From Manihot esculenta (lineage: Eukaryota; Streptophyta; Magnoliopsida; Malpighiales; Euphorbiaceae): DNA of 64,000 nt. A program made the translations under genes and the position numbers. The notes beneath the pieces were generated by a model. It saw only the letters and a program-made list of their open reading frames with translations. It was not told the DNA's origin and did not search any database. The first letter of the stretch is position 1, and every line of letters starts with the position of its first letter. Shown in pieces: positions 22,942 to 35,100 of the stretch. The DNA is taken from NCBI RefSeq assembly GCF_001659605.2, contig NC_035169.2:10186446-10250445 (forward strand), in the 5' to 3' direction.

Positions 22942-25335
22942 GAAAAGACATAGAGACAAAACCAGAAAAGGTAGAAGCCATATTGAATATGCCTAAGCCG
23001 ACCTGCATGAGGGATGTACAGAGGCTCACAAGGAGAGTAGTGGCACTTAACAAATTTATGTCCAGGTTTGCAGAAAGATGCCTACCCTTCTTCAAGAGCC
23101 TTAAGGAATATCTCAGCTCCCCGCATATGCTCAGCAGCTCCCCGCATGTGCTCAGTAGTCACTTACCGCATGTTCTGACATAGAAGAGTTGTTGATCTAC
23201 TTATCTGCATTAGAACAGGCGGTAATTGTCGTGCTGGTAAGGGAAGAGGCAGGGATCCAAAAGTCAGTCTTCTATGTCAGCAAGATACTTAAGGACACTG
23301 AGGTCGAGTATAAGAACATAGAAAAAGTGGCATTTGCTCCATTACTAGTTGTAACGAAATTCAAAATGTATCTGGAAGATCACCAAGGAGTGGTAATGAC
23401 TGATCAGCCTTTGAAAAAGATCCTGCACAGGTCTAAAAGTTTAGGGCGGATGCTAGCATGGTCAATAGAAATCGGCCCGTACTATCTCATTTACCAACCT
23501 CCGATAGCAATTAAAGCACAGGCCTTAGCCAACTTCATAGTTGAATGCTCCTTCAGCATGATAGAGAAAGAATAGAATGATGCGATGCCGACCTTATAGG
23601 AATAAGGGGTAGGAAGCAAACCCCAACATGAATTTGTAAGGGATCTATTTGTAGATGGGGCATCGAGTTCTACAAGTAGTGGGGTAGGAACCTTCTGAAA
23701 GGGCCTGGTGGCTTCAAAGTATGTTATGCCTTGCGTTTCAGGTTTCCAGCGTCCAATAACATGTACAAAGCTCTTCTAAATGGAAGACAAATAGCCTTGG
23801 AAGTAGGGGCAACTTACCTCAGAATAAAAAATGATTCACAACTGATGGTGAACCAAATAACAGGGATATACCGGGTGAAAGACTTGGTCATGCAAAAGTA
23901 CTTAACTAAAGTACGAGTCTTGGAAGCTGAGCTCGGTGAGTAAGGGATTATAGTTGAATATAGACGAATACCTCGAGAAGGAAATGAAGAGGCAGACTTG
24001 CTCAACAAACTGTATGTAGAAGAGCTAGAGAAACTCCCAGATGAGGTATATGATTAGCAAATCGATATTCCTACTTTTGAAAAGTGGCCTCCATTATGCA
24101 GGTTGACGAAGAACGAAGCTGGATGACCCCTTATCTTGAGTATCTTGAAGTCGAAAAATTGCCAAAAGACACAACAAAAGCTTGGAGAATCGCTGCTGAA
24201 GCCGCTAATTACCAAACAATAAGGACTCTATATCGAAGAGGGAAGTCTAGTCCGCAGTTAAGGCGTGTAGGGCCAAAAGAGGCATCAAGAATAGTCTAAG
24301 AAATATACTAGGGGGTCTGCAGAGTGCATGAAGGAGCAACCACGTCAGCGAATAAGATTTTTCAGCAAGGGTATTATTGGCCAACAACAAAGAAAGAAGC
24401 TGAAAAATTTATGAAGAAATTTGATGTCTGCCAAAGGTTCGCTAATGCAATCAACAGCTCGGGTATGCCACAGTCAAACATATCTAGTTCGTGATCATTC
24501 TCATAGTAGAGGATATACATTTTAGGACCATTCCCTAAGACTGTGGGGCAGAAGAGGTTCATGATCATAGTTGTGGAATATTTCTCCAAATGGCCTAAAG
24601 TAAAGGCTGTGCCCACCATCAACGCTCGAAAAATAATAGACTTCGTGTAGGGTAACATCATGTGCCAGTTTTGGATACCCAGGACACTCATATTGGACAA
24701 TGGAAGGCAATTCGACTGCAACTCTTTTCGGAATTTTATAAGAAACATGGGTATATGAGATAAGTTTTTCTCAGTAACTCATCCGCAGATAAATGGCCAA
24801 ACCGAGGTGATGAATCAAGCCATCCTTCAAGGGCTGAAGAAACGATAAGACGATACTAAAAAGAATTGGGCATCTGAGCTGTACAGCATCCTGTGGCACT
24901 CTAAACTACACCTCGGACACTAACAGGGAAAACTCCATTCGCATTAGCATTTGGGATAGAAGCCGTAGTTCCCGTAGAGCTACAGATCCCCACTCACTGG
25001 GTTCAGTTTAATGATGAAGACACTAATGGAGTTGAAATTAAGGAGCAACCTAGATGTCCTAGAGGAAATCAGGGATGAAGCACAAGTGCGAACAACCGCC
25101 TATCAACAGAAAGCATCTCGGTACTACAACCAGAAAGTTTATGAGATTAACTTGAAAGTTGGAGACTTGTTCCTGAGAAGACTAGAAGCCACAAGAAAAA
25201 GAGTTGCTATGAGAAAGCTAGCACCGACCTGGGAAGGACTATTTTGAGTCACCAAAGTCATCAGCCTGGGAGTATATAGAATCGAAGATTTACAGGGAAA
25301 TTCAGAACCTCACACCTGGAACATCCAATATTTGA
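22942..25335 (+). pseudogene. Tat-type RNase H and integrase, broken
   Basis: The first part (about 23,195-23,575) is the RNase H that follows reverse transcriptase, with VFYVSKILKDTEVEYKNIEK and LGRMLAWSIEIGPY. A second RNase H-like segment begins FVDGASSSTSSGVGTF near 23,647. Integrase follows: the HHCC region around 24,320-24,440 (VHEGATTSANKIFQQGYYW, FDVCQRFA) and the core with RFMIIVVEYFSKWPKVKAV and a TLILDNGRQF block (about 24,560-24,720). It ends near 25,330 after PTWEGLF. A short CAGCTCCCCGCAT repeat near 23,116-23,165 and many stops show decay. Confidence 0.75.
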
Positions 25336-25432
25336 AGATGTATTTTCCATAAGATGTACAATGTAACTGTTACAGTGAGAATTTGAATAAAAATCCTCTT
25401 TTCTACTTTCAAAACACTTTTGATAAGTAATG

Positions 25433-25716
25433 AAGACCTCAATGAGGTGGCTGACCGGTCTCAAAAATATACCGTCGGCACCACAAAACTGATTGAAAAA
25501 ATAAAGACCTCAATGAGGTGGGTGATCGGTGTTAGAAATAAAACTGCTGGCACCACAAAATCGATTGAGAAAATGAAGACCTCAATGAGGTGGGTGACCA
25601 GTCTTGGAAACAGACCGTTGGCACCACAAAACCAGTTGAGAAAATGAAGACTTCAATGAGATGGGTGACCGGTCTCGAAAATAAACCGTCGGCACCACAA
25701 AATCGGTTGAGGAGAT
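25433..25716 (+). repeat. Tandem array A, four units of 71-72 bp
   Basis: Units start with AAGACYTCAATGAG at 25,433, 25,504, 25,576 and 25,647, spaced 71, 72 and 71 bp. Each contains GGTGACCGGTCT-like and CGTCGGCACCACAAAA words. The array starts about 100 bp after the integrase end. Confidence 0.85.
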
Positions 25717-25779
25717 AAAAACCATGCTAAAGGCCCGTACTAGTAAAGATATAAGCCAAAAGAAATGAAACAGAAGCAT

Positions 25780-26220
25780 GGTGCCGACCTCAAAAAAGGA
25801 TCTCGACACCCACAAGGCCAATTAAAAATAAAACTAAGGAATGGTGCCAACCTCAAAAAAGGACTTTGGCACCTCCTAAGACCCAACTAAAATTAAAGTT
25901 AAGGCATGGTGCCTACCTCAAAAAAGGATCTCGGTACCCCCAAGGGTCCAAGTAAAAATAAAGTTAAGGCATAGTGCTAACATCAAAAAAGGATCTCGGT
26001 AAGGCCCAAATAAAGATAAAGCTAAGGCATGGTACCGACTTAAGAAAAAGACCTCAGCATCCCTAACGCTTTACCAAAGATAATACTAAGGCAAGATGCC
26101 GACCTCGAAGATGGAACTCAATACCCCCAATGCCAAACCAGAATAAAATTAAAGCAAGGCACTGACCTTAGAAAAGGACCTTGGCACCACAAATACCGAA
26201 TTACGAATAAAGAAAAATAA
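25780..26220 (+). repeat. Tandem array B, seven units of about 58-65 bp
   Basis: Units beginning GGTGCCGACCTC (variants AGTGCTAAC, GATGCCGACC, GGCACTGACC) start at 25,780, 25,843, 25,908, 25,973, 26,031, 26,095 and 26,158. Each has an AAAAAAGGATCTCGG-like block and a TAAAGTTAAGGCAT-like end. Divergence between units shows the array is not recent. GGTGCCG here is the reverse complement of the CGGCACC word of array A. Confidence 0.8.
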
Positions 26221-26390
26221 AAAGAAAAAACCTTGGAATAATATGAACCAAGACAAAAAGCTGTATAAAGGCTAAGGCAATTACAGGAAACGCTGACTTC
26301 AAAAATTTGCCTCTAGTGCCAAATCAGCCTGGAGAAAGAGCTCACAACCCGGCCGTCTAAAGGGTTCAGAGAGCCAAAAAGCATAAAAAA

Positions 26391-26600
26391 ATAAGACATT
26401 CAACAAATAGAATTCAAAATGCAATAACTTAGATATTTTTATGATCAAAATATCAAACGAGTAGCTCGGAGCCAGAAAGTAAAAAAAAACTAAGACATTC
26501 AACAAACAGAATTCAAAACACAATAAGTTAGACATTTTTACAAACAAAATAGACATTTTTACAAATAAAATATCAAACGAGTAGCTCGGTATTGCTCACA
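26391..26600 (+). repeat. Local duplication of about 99 bp with an inner 21-bp duplication
   Basis: TAAGACATTCAACAAA occurs at 26,392 and 26,491. CAAACGAGTAGCTCGG ends both units. The second unit has an inner duplication of AGACATTTTTACAAAYAAAAT, which lengthens it. Confidence 0.7.
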
Positions 26601-26719
26601 GAGTAAAAATAATCTAAGTATAAGAATACAAATGAAATTCAAATAGATAGGAAAAATAAAACAAACAACTACAAAATAACAGAAAGGTTCAAAAATTTAT
26701 TAACTTAATTACTCTTTCC

Positions 26720-28920
26720 CTACAATATTCGAGTGGGTTACAGAAGCAGCGGGGAAAGGGGGAGCAAAACTAACTAAGTCGTTTATAGGCAATGAAGGGG
26801 GCAAAGAAGGGGGTTCCTAGGTAAGGGATTATCGTCCTCTTCGTAGCAGATCTCTTCACCGTCGAATCGAGTTTGGGGGCTCGTAAATAAGCCAACGGAG
26901 CAGAGGGGGCATCACGTGCATTTTTAAGGCCCTAGTTAAAGCCTGAAGCGAACATGCGAAAGGCCTCCTTATATATTTTTTCCTTTAGCTCCGCCGAGCC
27001 CTTATACTCCTTCAACTGTCCTTTGCAGGCCTATTGAATTTTCTCCTTTAGCTTTGTGAAGTCCTTGTACTCCTACAACCGTGCTTCACAGGCCTGCTGA
27101 ACCTTATCCTCTATAGCTTGGTCATCCTTTAATAAGGAGGCACACCTCTCCTCCAAGGCAGAAACCTTTTGGCGGAGTTGCTACTACTGAAGTTGAGACT
27201 ACTCTGCTATCGAAATCATGCCCTTCAGGTCCTCGATCGGCTTGTTAAGCTTCTGTAGAAGGATAGTAGCACAAGCTAAGGTCTCAGTGCATTGGGCCTA
27301 GGCCTCATCTCGCTGAGACTTTGCCGCTGAAGCCCGTTGGGAGGTCCTGGCGACCTCTTCCCTCATCTCCCCCAATTGCTCGGTGAGGCCTTTAATTTTC
27401 CCCTGGAGCTCGATAATGTGCCCACAAGCCTAACTAATGGCAATCAGATTTTTGTCCTAGCATGCCTTAGCAGTGCACTGGTCCATCGAGCTCTGGAGAG
27501 ATTGATTCCGGGAATCAATCTCCATAAGCATGCCAAAGGACTGTAAAAAAAAAAAAGAAAGTAAAGTTAAAAAAGCTAGGAAATTAAAACACTTTCAAGA
27601 AAGACAAATAACTTACCATAATGAACATCTCCCTTAGACTGTCCCTAAGATCCTCCAGGGAGCACGAGCTAAAGACCGCCTGTTGTTTGGTAGCACAGGT
27701 CAGATAGTTGACAAGGGCTAGAAAGCGGGGGTCAGAAGCATCGGGGACCCCCCCTAAATATCCTCTCACACAACATCCCGACCATAGAAGTCGGTGTAGA
27801 CTCAACAGTCACCTCAGGGTGTTCAGTAACTCATTGTCCAGGCAGACGACAAATGCTCTATTGCTTTTTCCCCCTTATCAACAAGAAGGGAAAGGGATGG
27901 CCCTGCAGGTTCTGAAGTTCAGCTACGTTTATTAGCCCTGCCTTCGATTATGATAGTACCCACGGCTTGAATAGATGGGACATCCAAGGGAGCAGTCCTG
28001 GTGCTCTCATCCGAACTGCTCTCAGCCGACTTGCTAATCGTGATAGGCTCCTTAATGTCACGGGCCCGCATTTTGACACTCATTTGGAAAATTATAGTTT
28101 TGGTCCTTGGGATTCTAGGACTCTAACACTTAGGGATTTCCTTTGAAGTAGGAGGAGCCTTGAAAGAAGCAGACGCTTTAGGAGGGATTGACGTCCTAAA
28201 AGCCACTGAACGAGAGCCCCCTGACATGGACTCCAAAGCCAGAGAAGGTGCAAGGGTGGGAATAGAGCGACGAGCTAAAGAAGTGGGAGTTATAGCCTGG
28301 AAAACCTCCCTGGTCACATCAGCCACAGACTTGTTGGCCTTAAAGGCGACCAGAGTCTCCTTCATGCTGTCTCTAGATAGAGTGAAGTTCTTGGGAAGCT
28401 TGATGGAATCTATTGGTACGAAGGAAGCTAAAAAGAAAATATCAATCCAGTCAGAGCTCGAAACAACAAATGAATAACATAAAAAGAATGAGAACCAAAA
28501 AATATCAGCTTCCCAATAGTCCCACAGATTATAGATAAATATGCACTTCTCGACATTGTATTTCTTCTTTATAGAGGTCAGTTGAAGAAGGTAAATTTGG
28601 TCTACTAGGCTAAACTTAGACAAGTCATTACAGCCCTGAGGAACTTCTCACCAAGAGAAGTCGATATCCCAATTAACCCTTAAGCCTTCTTTTAGTTCAA
28701 CAACCACAAAATTTTCTGTCAACCTTTAATTGAATCCTTATGCCCTGCGAATATAGACAACCCAACCTAGAGACCAAAGTAATAAAACCCATGGATAGAC
28801 CGAAAAAGGTGGAAGAAAGTACAAAACAACTCGATAGAAGGGGCAAAACTCCAATACAGACAAACAGACTCGAAACAACACATGAACATAATAGAGTTAG
28901 GGACAACATTTGAGAATTCA
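26720..28920 (-). pseudogene. Reverse-strand accessory ORF of the Tat-type element (decayed)
   Basis: Read on the minus strand it has a hydrophobic N-terminal part (about 28,700-28,920), then KKYNVEKCIFIYNLWDYWEA, IKLPKNFTLSRDSMKETL and KSVADVTREVFQAI (28,300-28,570). PDASDPRFLALVNYL and LRDSLREM follow (27,600-27,760). Last comes a Glu/Lys-rich, probably coiled-coil tail (about 26,930-27,560) with LQGKIKGLTEQLGEMREEVA, VSALEERCASLLKDDQAIED and KEAFRMFASGF. Stops interrupt several parts. The same blocks appear at 3,541-7,366. Tat-lineage elements are known to carry such antisense ORFs; the role of the protein is not established. Confidence 0.65.
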
Positions 28921-29441
28921 CCCTAAAATGATGGAAAATCTCAATAAAGAAAGGGGTAAAAGGAAAGAACAGCCCGAAGTCCTGCTGTTTGACAAAAAAA
29001 CCAAGCTATGCCTCCTGCTGAGCATCTATCAGGCCCGCCGGCGGTGGGTAGAGAAGAACAATTCATTCATTAGGCAAAGGAATCCTAATTTTAAAGATGA
29101 TGGTGCCAGAATAGTCACAAAAAAAATAGTGGGAGAAGGAGGAAGGAATAACAGAGGACAACAGACCCACTACATCGAAAATCCTAGTAAAAGCCATGAG
29201 AGGAGTAAGACGTACCTCGAATTGGAAAATTAGAGATTAAAGAGAAGATAAAGAGCAAGATAGCAAAAGCGGCGCAAGAGGCAGAGTAACGAGTGAAAGC
29301 AAGAGCATAAGTTTGAAATGGATAAAGGCAAAGAAGGGATGTTTTGACAGAACTCTCCTAGAGCCGCACGATAATAATTGGTATCTCGAAGTTTATCCCC
29401 TCATAAAACATGGAATAATAAATAAGCGGTAAAGGGGCACT

Positions 29442-29891
29442 TGATGATGGTCGGGCCCTGGGCGTCCAGGCCTTAGTTAAGCCTGCGCTAGAAAGATTAC
29501 GCCTTAGTTCTATTAGGGCCCAATACACGGGTCTACTCCTTGTATAAGCCTAGGATTTACCTCGACGAGTCAGGTTAGGCGTGGACCTGCACGTGGGGTA
29601 CTTGGCCTCAAATATCCGTTAGCCCCGTGGAACAACAAACCCTGTGATACCTGGGATCGTGTCTAAGTGGAGTCGAATAGAATTAAATGGCCGCTAATGG
29701 TAGAAAATGATGTAATACATCCGTACGTACGGCAAGCATGACTATGATAGGAGATTATGAGCGCAGAACGACAGTTATACGTTAGTAGATGACAAAAAAG
29801 AAAAAGAAAAAAAAGAAATAAGAGTGAAGAAACAAAACAAACTTACTAAAATATACACATAACTCGACCTCTGATTGGATCTTAGGTATCA
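29442..29891 (+). repeat. 3' LTR of the Tat-type element
   Basis: 450 bp, TGATGATGGTCGGGCC to TTAGGTATCA, followed by ATACT (29,892-29,896), which nearly matches GTACT before the 5' LTR. The purine run AAAGGGGCAC just before it is the likely polypurine tract. Confidence 0.85.
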
Positions 29892-30036
29892 ATACTTAAT
29901 AGAATAATTAATTTAATTTTATCCATTTCATGAATCATGATATATTATTTTTCTCTAATCAAATTGCCAAAATAGTAACAAATAAAATAAATTAAAGTAT
30001 TGTAGTTTGGAATCATGAAAAAATAGTGGCTATATA

Positions 30037-30563
30037 TAGGGGAGAGCATAAATCGGTTTGAACCGAAAAACCGAACCGAACCGATCAATTTCGGTTTAAT
30101 GGTTTGGTTAATTGAAATATTCAGTTCGGTTTTATTAGTATTTTTCAGCTTATTCAGTTTTCAGTTCGGTTCGATTTAAACGTGTTAAATAACCGACAAA
30201 CCAAATAACCGATTTTATACATTCTTTTATTATGTGAAATACTGATTATATATATATTTTTAAATTTTATATGCATTTTTATGGATTTTTAAGTATTATT
30301 ATTATGTATTCAGACAATATTTATTGGTAAATTTATGTGAAATATTTATTAAATTATTCTACTGAAATTAAAAGCAGAAAATTAAAAAAAATTACAGATT
30401 TCGGTTTGAATCAAACCGAATCAAACAGCTTTTTATCAGTTCGATTCGATTCGGTTATATTTTTATAATCAATTTTTTTGATTTTTACTATTTTTACAAT
30501 TCAGTTTTCAATTTTTTCAGTACGATTCGATTCAGAAGTGAACCGAACAATTTCACAACCCTA
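30037..30563. mobile_element. hAT-like MITE rich in CCGAA/TTCGG words
   Basis: About 527 bp. The ends are TAGGGGAGAGCATAA on the left and TTCACAACCCTA on the right, giving a short TAGGG/CCCTA inverted end. The interior has many ACCGAACCGA and TCGGTT words able to fold back. Flanking 8-mers GCTATATA and GGAATACA match at only five positions, so the duplication is weak. No coding capacity. Confidence 0.45.
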
Positions 30564-30880
30564 GGAATACATTCAATTTTACAATTGTACTACAATATCT
30601 AAATTACTAAAAAAATAATTTCAATTTAATTTATTTGAAAAAGATCATGAACCAATTTTATTGATTTAGTAAAAAATTTTTTTTTTAAAATTTTTGAATT
30701 GAAGTTTTTTTTATATATATTTGATTTAATGCAGTAATCGTAATTTAATTTTTAATTAAATTGAAAGATAAACTACAATTTGATATTTAGCTGATGAAAT
30801 ATATAATATACATTAGTCTTTATATTTTTTATAAATAAATAACGTATTTTGAATTTCCAAAAAATAGAAAATCCAAATTT

Positions 30881-31310
30881 TGCACTTTTTATAATTATAT
30901 TATTAATTTTTTCGATAAAAATATTTTATATTAATAATTTTTTATAATTGTATCACCCTTTTATATTTTTATTAAAAATTGATGCAAAAAATTAATTTAC
31001 TATAAGAAATTTTAAATTAAAAAATAAAAAATTTAAATAAAATTATTTCATCCATCTTATTTTTATTATTTGATTTGAACGGGCGCCGGAGATCTAATCA
31101 CAGAATAAAAATATTTTTTTTCTTTATATTAATTTTTAAGATTAAATATTACTCTAATTAAAATTTTTTTTATTAATTAGCGAATTATTAATATTAAAAT
31201 TGAATTTTACCGTTAATTTTTAGTAGAAATACAAACAAAAAATATAGTTATAAAAACATCATTAGTATAGAATATTTAAAAAAAATTAAAAATACAAATA
31301 TAAAAAGTGC
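30881..31310. repeat. Foldback inverted repeat, about 430 bp
   Basis: TGCACTTTTTATAATTATAT at 30,881 starts a left arm of about 125 bp. The reverse complement of 31,190-31,310 starts TGCACTTTTTATATTTGTAT and follows the same order, with an AAATATT.TATA block and ACTAAAAATT. This is probably an old MITE. The start of the window (1-200) looks like another partial copy. Flanking DNA to 31,780 is AT-rich with no gene. Confidence 0.5.
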
Positions 31311-31789
31311 ATAATTTAAAAATTATATATATTATCTCAAATTATAAACAAAATAATATAAATCTACTAGGTATATAATTCTTTATAATCACTAAACATT
31401 TAAAGTTATTATTTGCACTTTATTTCCTTAGATGAGTAATTTGAGAATCAGAATGGCTATAGCCACTCTAACATCATACCTCACCATTATTATTCTCACA
31501 GATTAGTCAACTAGTTAACTAAGAATATTAGCTTCAATAAAAAAAAAAACTAAGATTATTAACTAATCAAGTAGGGATTAATTGATTGATTTTTAATATT
31601 ATCAAATCTAAATAATTGAAAAACAAATTGTAGGTTTTATTTTAATTTAAATTGATTTTTTTAAATTAATTTAAATAAAAAATTGAAAAAAGAAGAAGCT
31701 AAATTCAACATTTTCTGACTAGAGCATTAAGCCAGCGGGGGTATTAAGGTAAATATTGGTATAATAGCATTTATTTACAGATCCTGCCA

Positions 31790-32147
31790 TTTTCGCCTCC
31801 CTCTCTTTCTCTCTCAACTTGTATGCTCTTATCTGTTGTTGGCCAGTTCGGCTCCCAATAATACCCACCTTTGCTTCCCTTCCAATTAATCAAATTCAAA
31901 ATCAATTCAATTAAAACCCTTCAAAAATCCCCTTAATTCGACCTCAATTCGTTGAATTTCCATTTCCATTTCAAATTCAATTCTTCATGCTTCCCATCTG
32001 ATACTCAGGTAGGACTTCCTCTCTCCAAACCCTAGAATCAACCTCTTTTCCTTCTCAATTTAGTGTTTTCTCTCTTGATTCGTCGGTTTCTTTGGTTTCC
32101 TCCCTATTTTTTTTTTTGCAGTGATTCTGCTTGATTATTTTGTGAAC
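31790..32147 (+). promoter_or_regulatory. 5' UTR exon, leader intron and promoter-proximal region of the PHD gene
   Basis: A CT-rich stretch (CTCCCTCTCTTTCTCTCTC near 31,796-31,816) is typical of plant core promoters and leaders. A good donor, ACTCAG/GTAGGA, lies at 32,008/32,009. A T-run and TTTGCAG acceptor end at 32,121, so the leader probably carries a 113-bp intron. The first ATG after the acceptor is at 32,148. The transcript start is not visible. Confidence 0.55.
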
Positions 32148-35100
32148 ATGAAGAGACAGCTACCTTCTGTGGTTGGAGTTCAGTCCCAGCTCGCTGGCTC
32201 ACTTGGTCTTAACCATACTCTCCCAATTGATACACATTCTCAGTCGGAAGTATCTGAGGATGGTGACTGTAAGAGGTTCAAAGTTGCTAAGGTGAATGGT
32301 TTCATTGTTTATTCTCGAGTGAAGAAGAGTAAAGCTAGTGAATGTGATAAAATCAGTGAGGATGTACTAAATAAAAGGATTAATACCCTTGAGGAGCCAC
32401 AACTTTATGTAACCAATAGAATAAATACTTCGCCTGATGAAGATTGGAAGTGCCCAGTAGTTGAAACTGTAATTGAAGGGAATCAAGAGGTGGTAGGAAC
32501 TGTAAGCGGAGAGCAATCTATTAGCAATGTGGAATTGCCCTTTTGTAAAGATGAACCAATGAGTGAACCTAGGCCAATTCCAGTTGAGGAAGGAGGCACC
32601 GGAGAGGCGCCAAAATTGGTTGCTGGGGGTACTGAGGTGAAGAACAATACGCTGAGACGGTTGACGTGGTCAACTTTGAAGTTAGAGCCTGTGGAGGTAA
32701 AAGTAAATGGATTAGAAGATATTGACAGCAAAATGATTTCAAAAATACATGTGGAGACGGTAGCTGAAGGAAGTGCATTAAACCCTCCAAAGAAGAATTT
32801 AGAATTGAAAATGTCTAAAAAGATTGCATTGGATAATGTACCAATGACAGTCAAGGAGCTCTTTGAGACTCGTTTGCTTGAGGGGGTGCCCGTTGTTTAC
32901 ATGGGCGGCAAGAAGGTTTCTTTTCTTTGATGCCCTGTCTGGTCTTGTTTGTCATTTGTTCTCCCCTGTTACTCTGTTTAGTAGTTTGCCCTTTTTTTTT
33001 TAACAAAAAAAAATATTATTTTTTTTCCTCTTTGGGCACTTAGTTTCAGGCATTTTGTCTCCGGGGTACGATCAAAGATGTTGGAATTCTGTGTTCATGC
33101 TCTCTCTGCAAGGGATGTAGAGTGAGTATTCTGTTTTGCTTAACATGTAATTTGTTTTCATGAATGGATGAATTCTTCATTAATTTGCTTCTTTCTTCTT
33201 TTTTTTTTCTTTTCTTTTTTCTTTTTCTTTTTTCTAATTAATTTAGGTTATTCCACCATCACAATTTGAGATTCATGCCATCAAACAATACAGACGTGCG
33301 GCTCAGTACATTTGTTTTGAGAATGGGAAGAGCCTGCTTGACGTTCTGAATGCATGCCGTATATCTCCTTTGGATTCTCTAGAAGAAACAATTCAGAATG
33401 CCATTAGTGGATTGCCAAAAGAGAAAACTTTCACCTGTAAGAGATGCAAAGGTGAGTTTTTCTCTTCATATGTTCAATTCAAACTTCAAATTGTGTCAAA
33501 TGTTTAGAGCTGCTTGATGATGTTGAAATCTTCTCCTAAAGTGTTTTGGTGCTAAAAATTCAAGGTACTTTCCCTACGATTTGTGTTGGCAAAATAGGGC
33601 CTTTATGCAACTCTTGTGTGGAGTCAAAGGAATCTGATAGCACCCCAGCTTGTGAAACTAGTATAAGTATTAGGTATGCAATTGCATTTCTTATATGCTT
33701 TCTGGTTTTCGTGGTGGATTATTTTATGTTGACTTATTTGCTGATTCTAGTTGATTCTAGGGATACGACTTGATTTGATTATGATCTTTAATTATTTTTG
33801 TAAGTATTATTTGATTTTTTGCTTTCTGTTTAGATATAATTTTTTGTGTATAAATAGTCATGTAAATCAATTGTAAAAATCAAGAGTGAAATACTGAAAT
33901 ATTCTAAACTTTCCCAAAATTTTTCATGGCATGAGAGATTTTTTTTTGATTTTAAGGTTTAAATTCAATTTTTTCCTCTTTAGGGTTTCAAAACTCTAAA
34001 TCTACCTTTTGGTACTAACCCATCTTGGAGCCTTTTCACCTCTCACTGCCGCACCAGAGGAATCGCCGGACCGTCGCCGGAAAAGCCCGTGCGTGAGGCT
34101 CACGCGCCTTCCCTTCCTAGTGCGTGATACATCGCCTGATGCTACTTCGCCGCTCTGATCACTCCGGCGACGATTCTGATCGTCTTTCTGGCCTTCCCGT
34201 GCCGCTACCGGTCTTTTAGTGATTCGGTTGGGCTCTCTTGTGCATACAACCTTGGGTAACCCCTATTCTTTCAATGTTCATTTGTCTTTACCATAGTAGA
34301 AGGTAAAAGAGTCTCGATTCCTAACTGTGATAATCCTTCTTTGCAAATTAGTCCCATAAAACTTGATGGAACCAATTACCTTGTTTGGTCAAGGTCTTGT
34401 TTGTTGTTTATCAAGGCTAGAGGACTGCAGAGCTATGTCATTGATAATAAGAAGCAACCGGATGAGAGTGATCCGGATTTTCCTCAATGGGACTCGGATA
34501 ATTATCTTGTTATGACATGGTTACTTAACTCTATGCAATCTCATATCTCTAAGTCCTATTTGTTAATTGATACTGCTGCAAAAATATGGAAGGCCTTGTT
34601 CTTAACTTATTCCAAGATTGGTAATGATGTCCAAATATATGATATTCAGAATAAAATCCATGGTACTAAGCAAGGAGAAATGACTATCTCCTAATTTTAT
34701 TCTGAGTTATGTGGTTTATGGCAGGAACTTGATTACTATCAAGACTTCCAAGCAGACTGCACTGGAGATGCAGTCAAATTTCGGAGAATGATTGAAAAGG
34801 AGCGGGTCTATGATTTTCTTGCTAGGTTGAATAACGAATATGATCCAATTCGGGTCCAAGTGTTGGGAAAAAATCTTTTTCCTTCTCTAGAAGAGGTCCA
34901 CACCCATGCTCAATAAGAGGAAAGTCGTCTACATGCTATGCTTTATACTACATTAGTTGAAAGGGTTGGGTTGACTATTAGTTTGAGTACACCACAGCCT
35001 CCTAATTCTAAGAAAGATCATCTGTACTGTGATTATTGTGGGAAACCGAGGCATATCAAGGAGACTTGTTGGAAGTTACCCGTGGAGAGAAACGAGGTAC

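Larger units (their letters stand above)
16993..29891 (+). mobile_element. Tat-type Ty3/gypsy retrotransposon with nested solo LTR
   Basis: LTRs at 16,993-17,432 and 29,442-29,891 share TGATGAYGGTCGG starts and ATCA ends, with flanks GTACT/ATACT (one mismatch). Order on the plus strand: LTR, primer site, gag, protease, reverse transcriptase, RNase H, a second RNase H-like segment, integrase, two tandem arrays, a minus-strand accessory ORF, polypurine tract (AAAGGGGCAC), LTR. The extra RNase H and the reverse accessory ORF are features of the Tat lineage. A solo LTR (20,651-22,941) splits pol. Many stops and frameshifts make it non-autonomous. Net length without the insert is about 10.6 kb. 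Confidence 0.85.

Noticed and set aside
25433..26220. Regular repeats that could be taken for a CRISPR-like array
   Set aside because: Units are directly adjacent with no unique spacers, lie in a plant retroelement and drift in length. They are ordinary tandem repeats.
27337..27546. Plus-strand ORFs at 27,337-27,935 and 28,160-28,477
   Set aside because: They are shadows of the minus-strand accessory ORF, whose blocks match the other Tat-type copy.
33546..33773. 75-codon ORF overlapping coding exon 4
   Set aside because: It is the exon reading through its donor into the intron and the copia LTR. The splice donor ATTAG/GTATGC and the family sequence support splicing.
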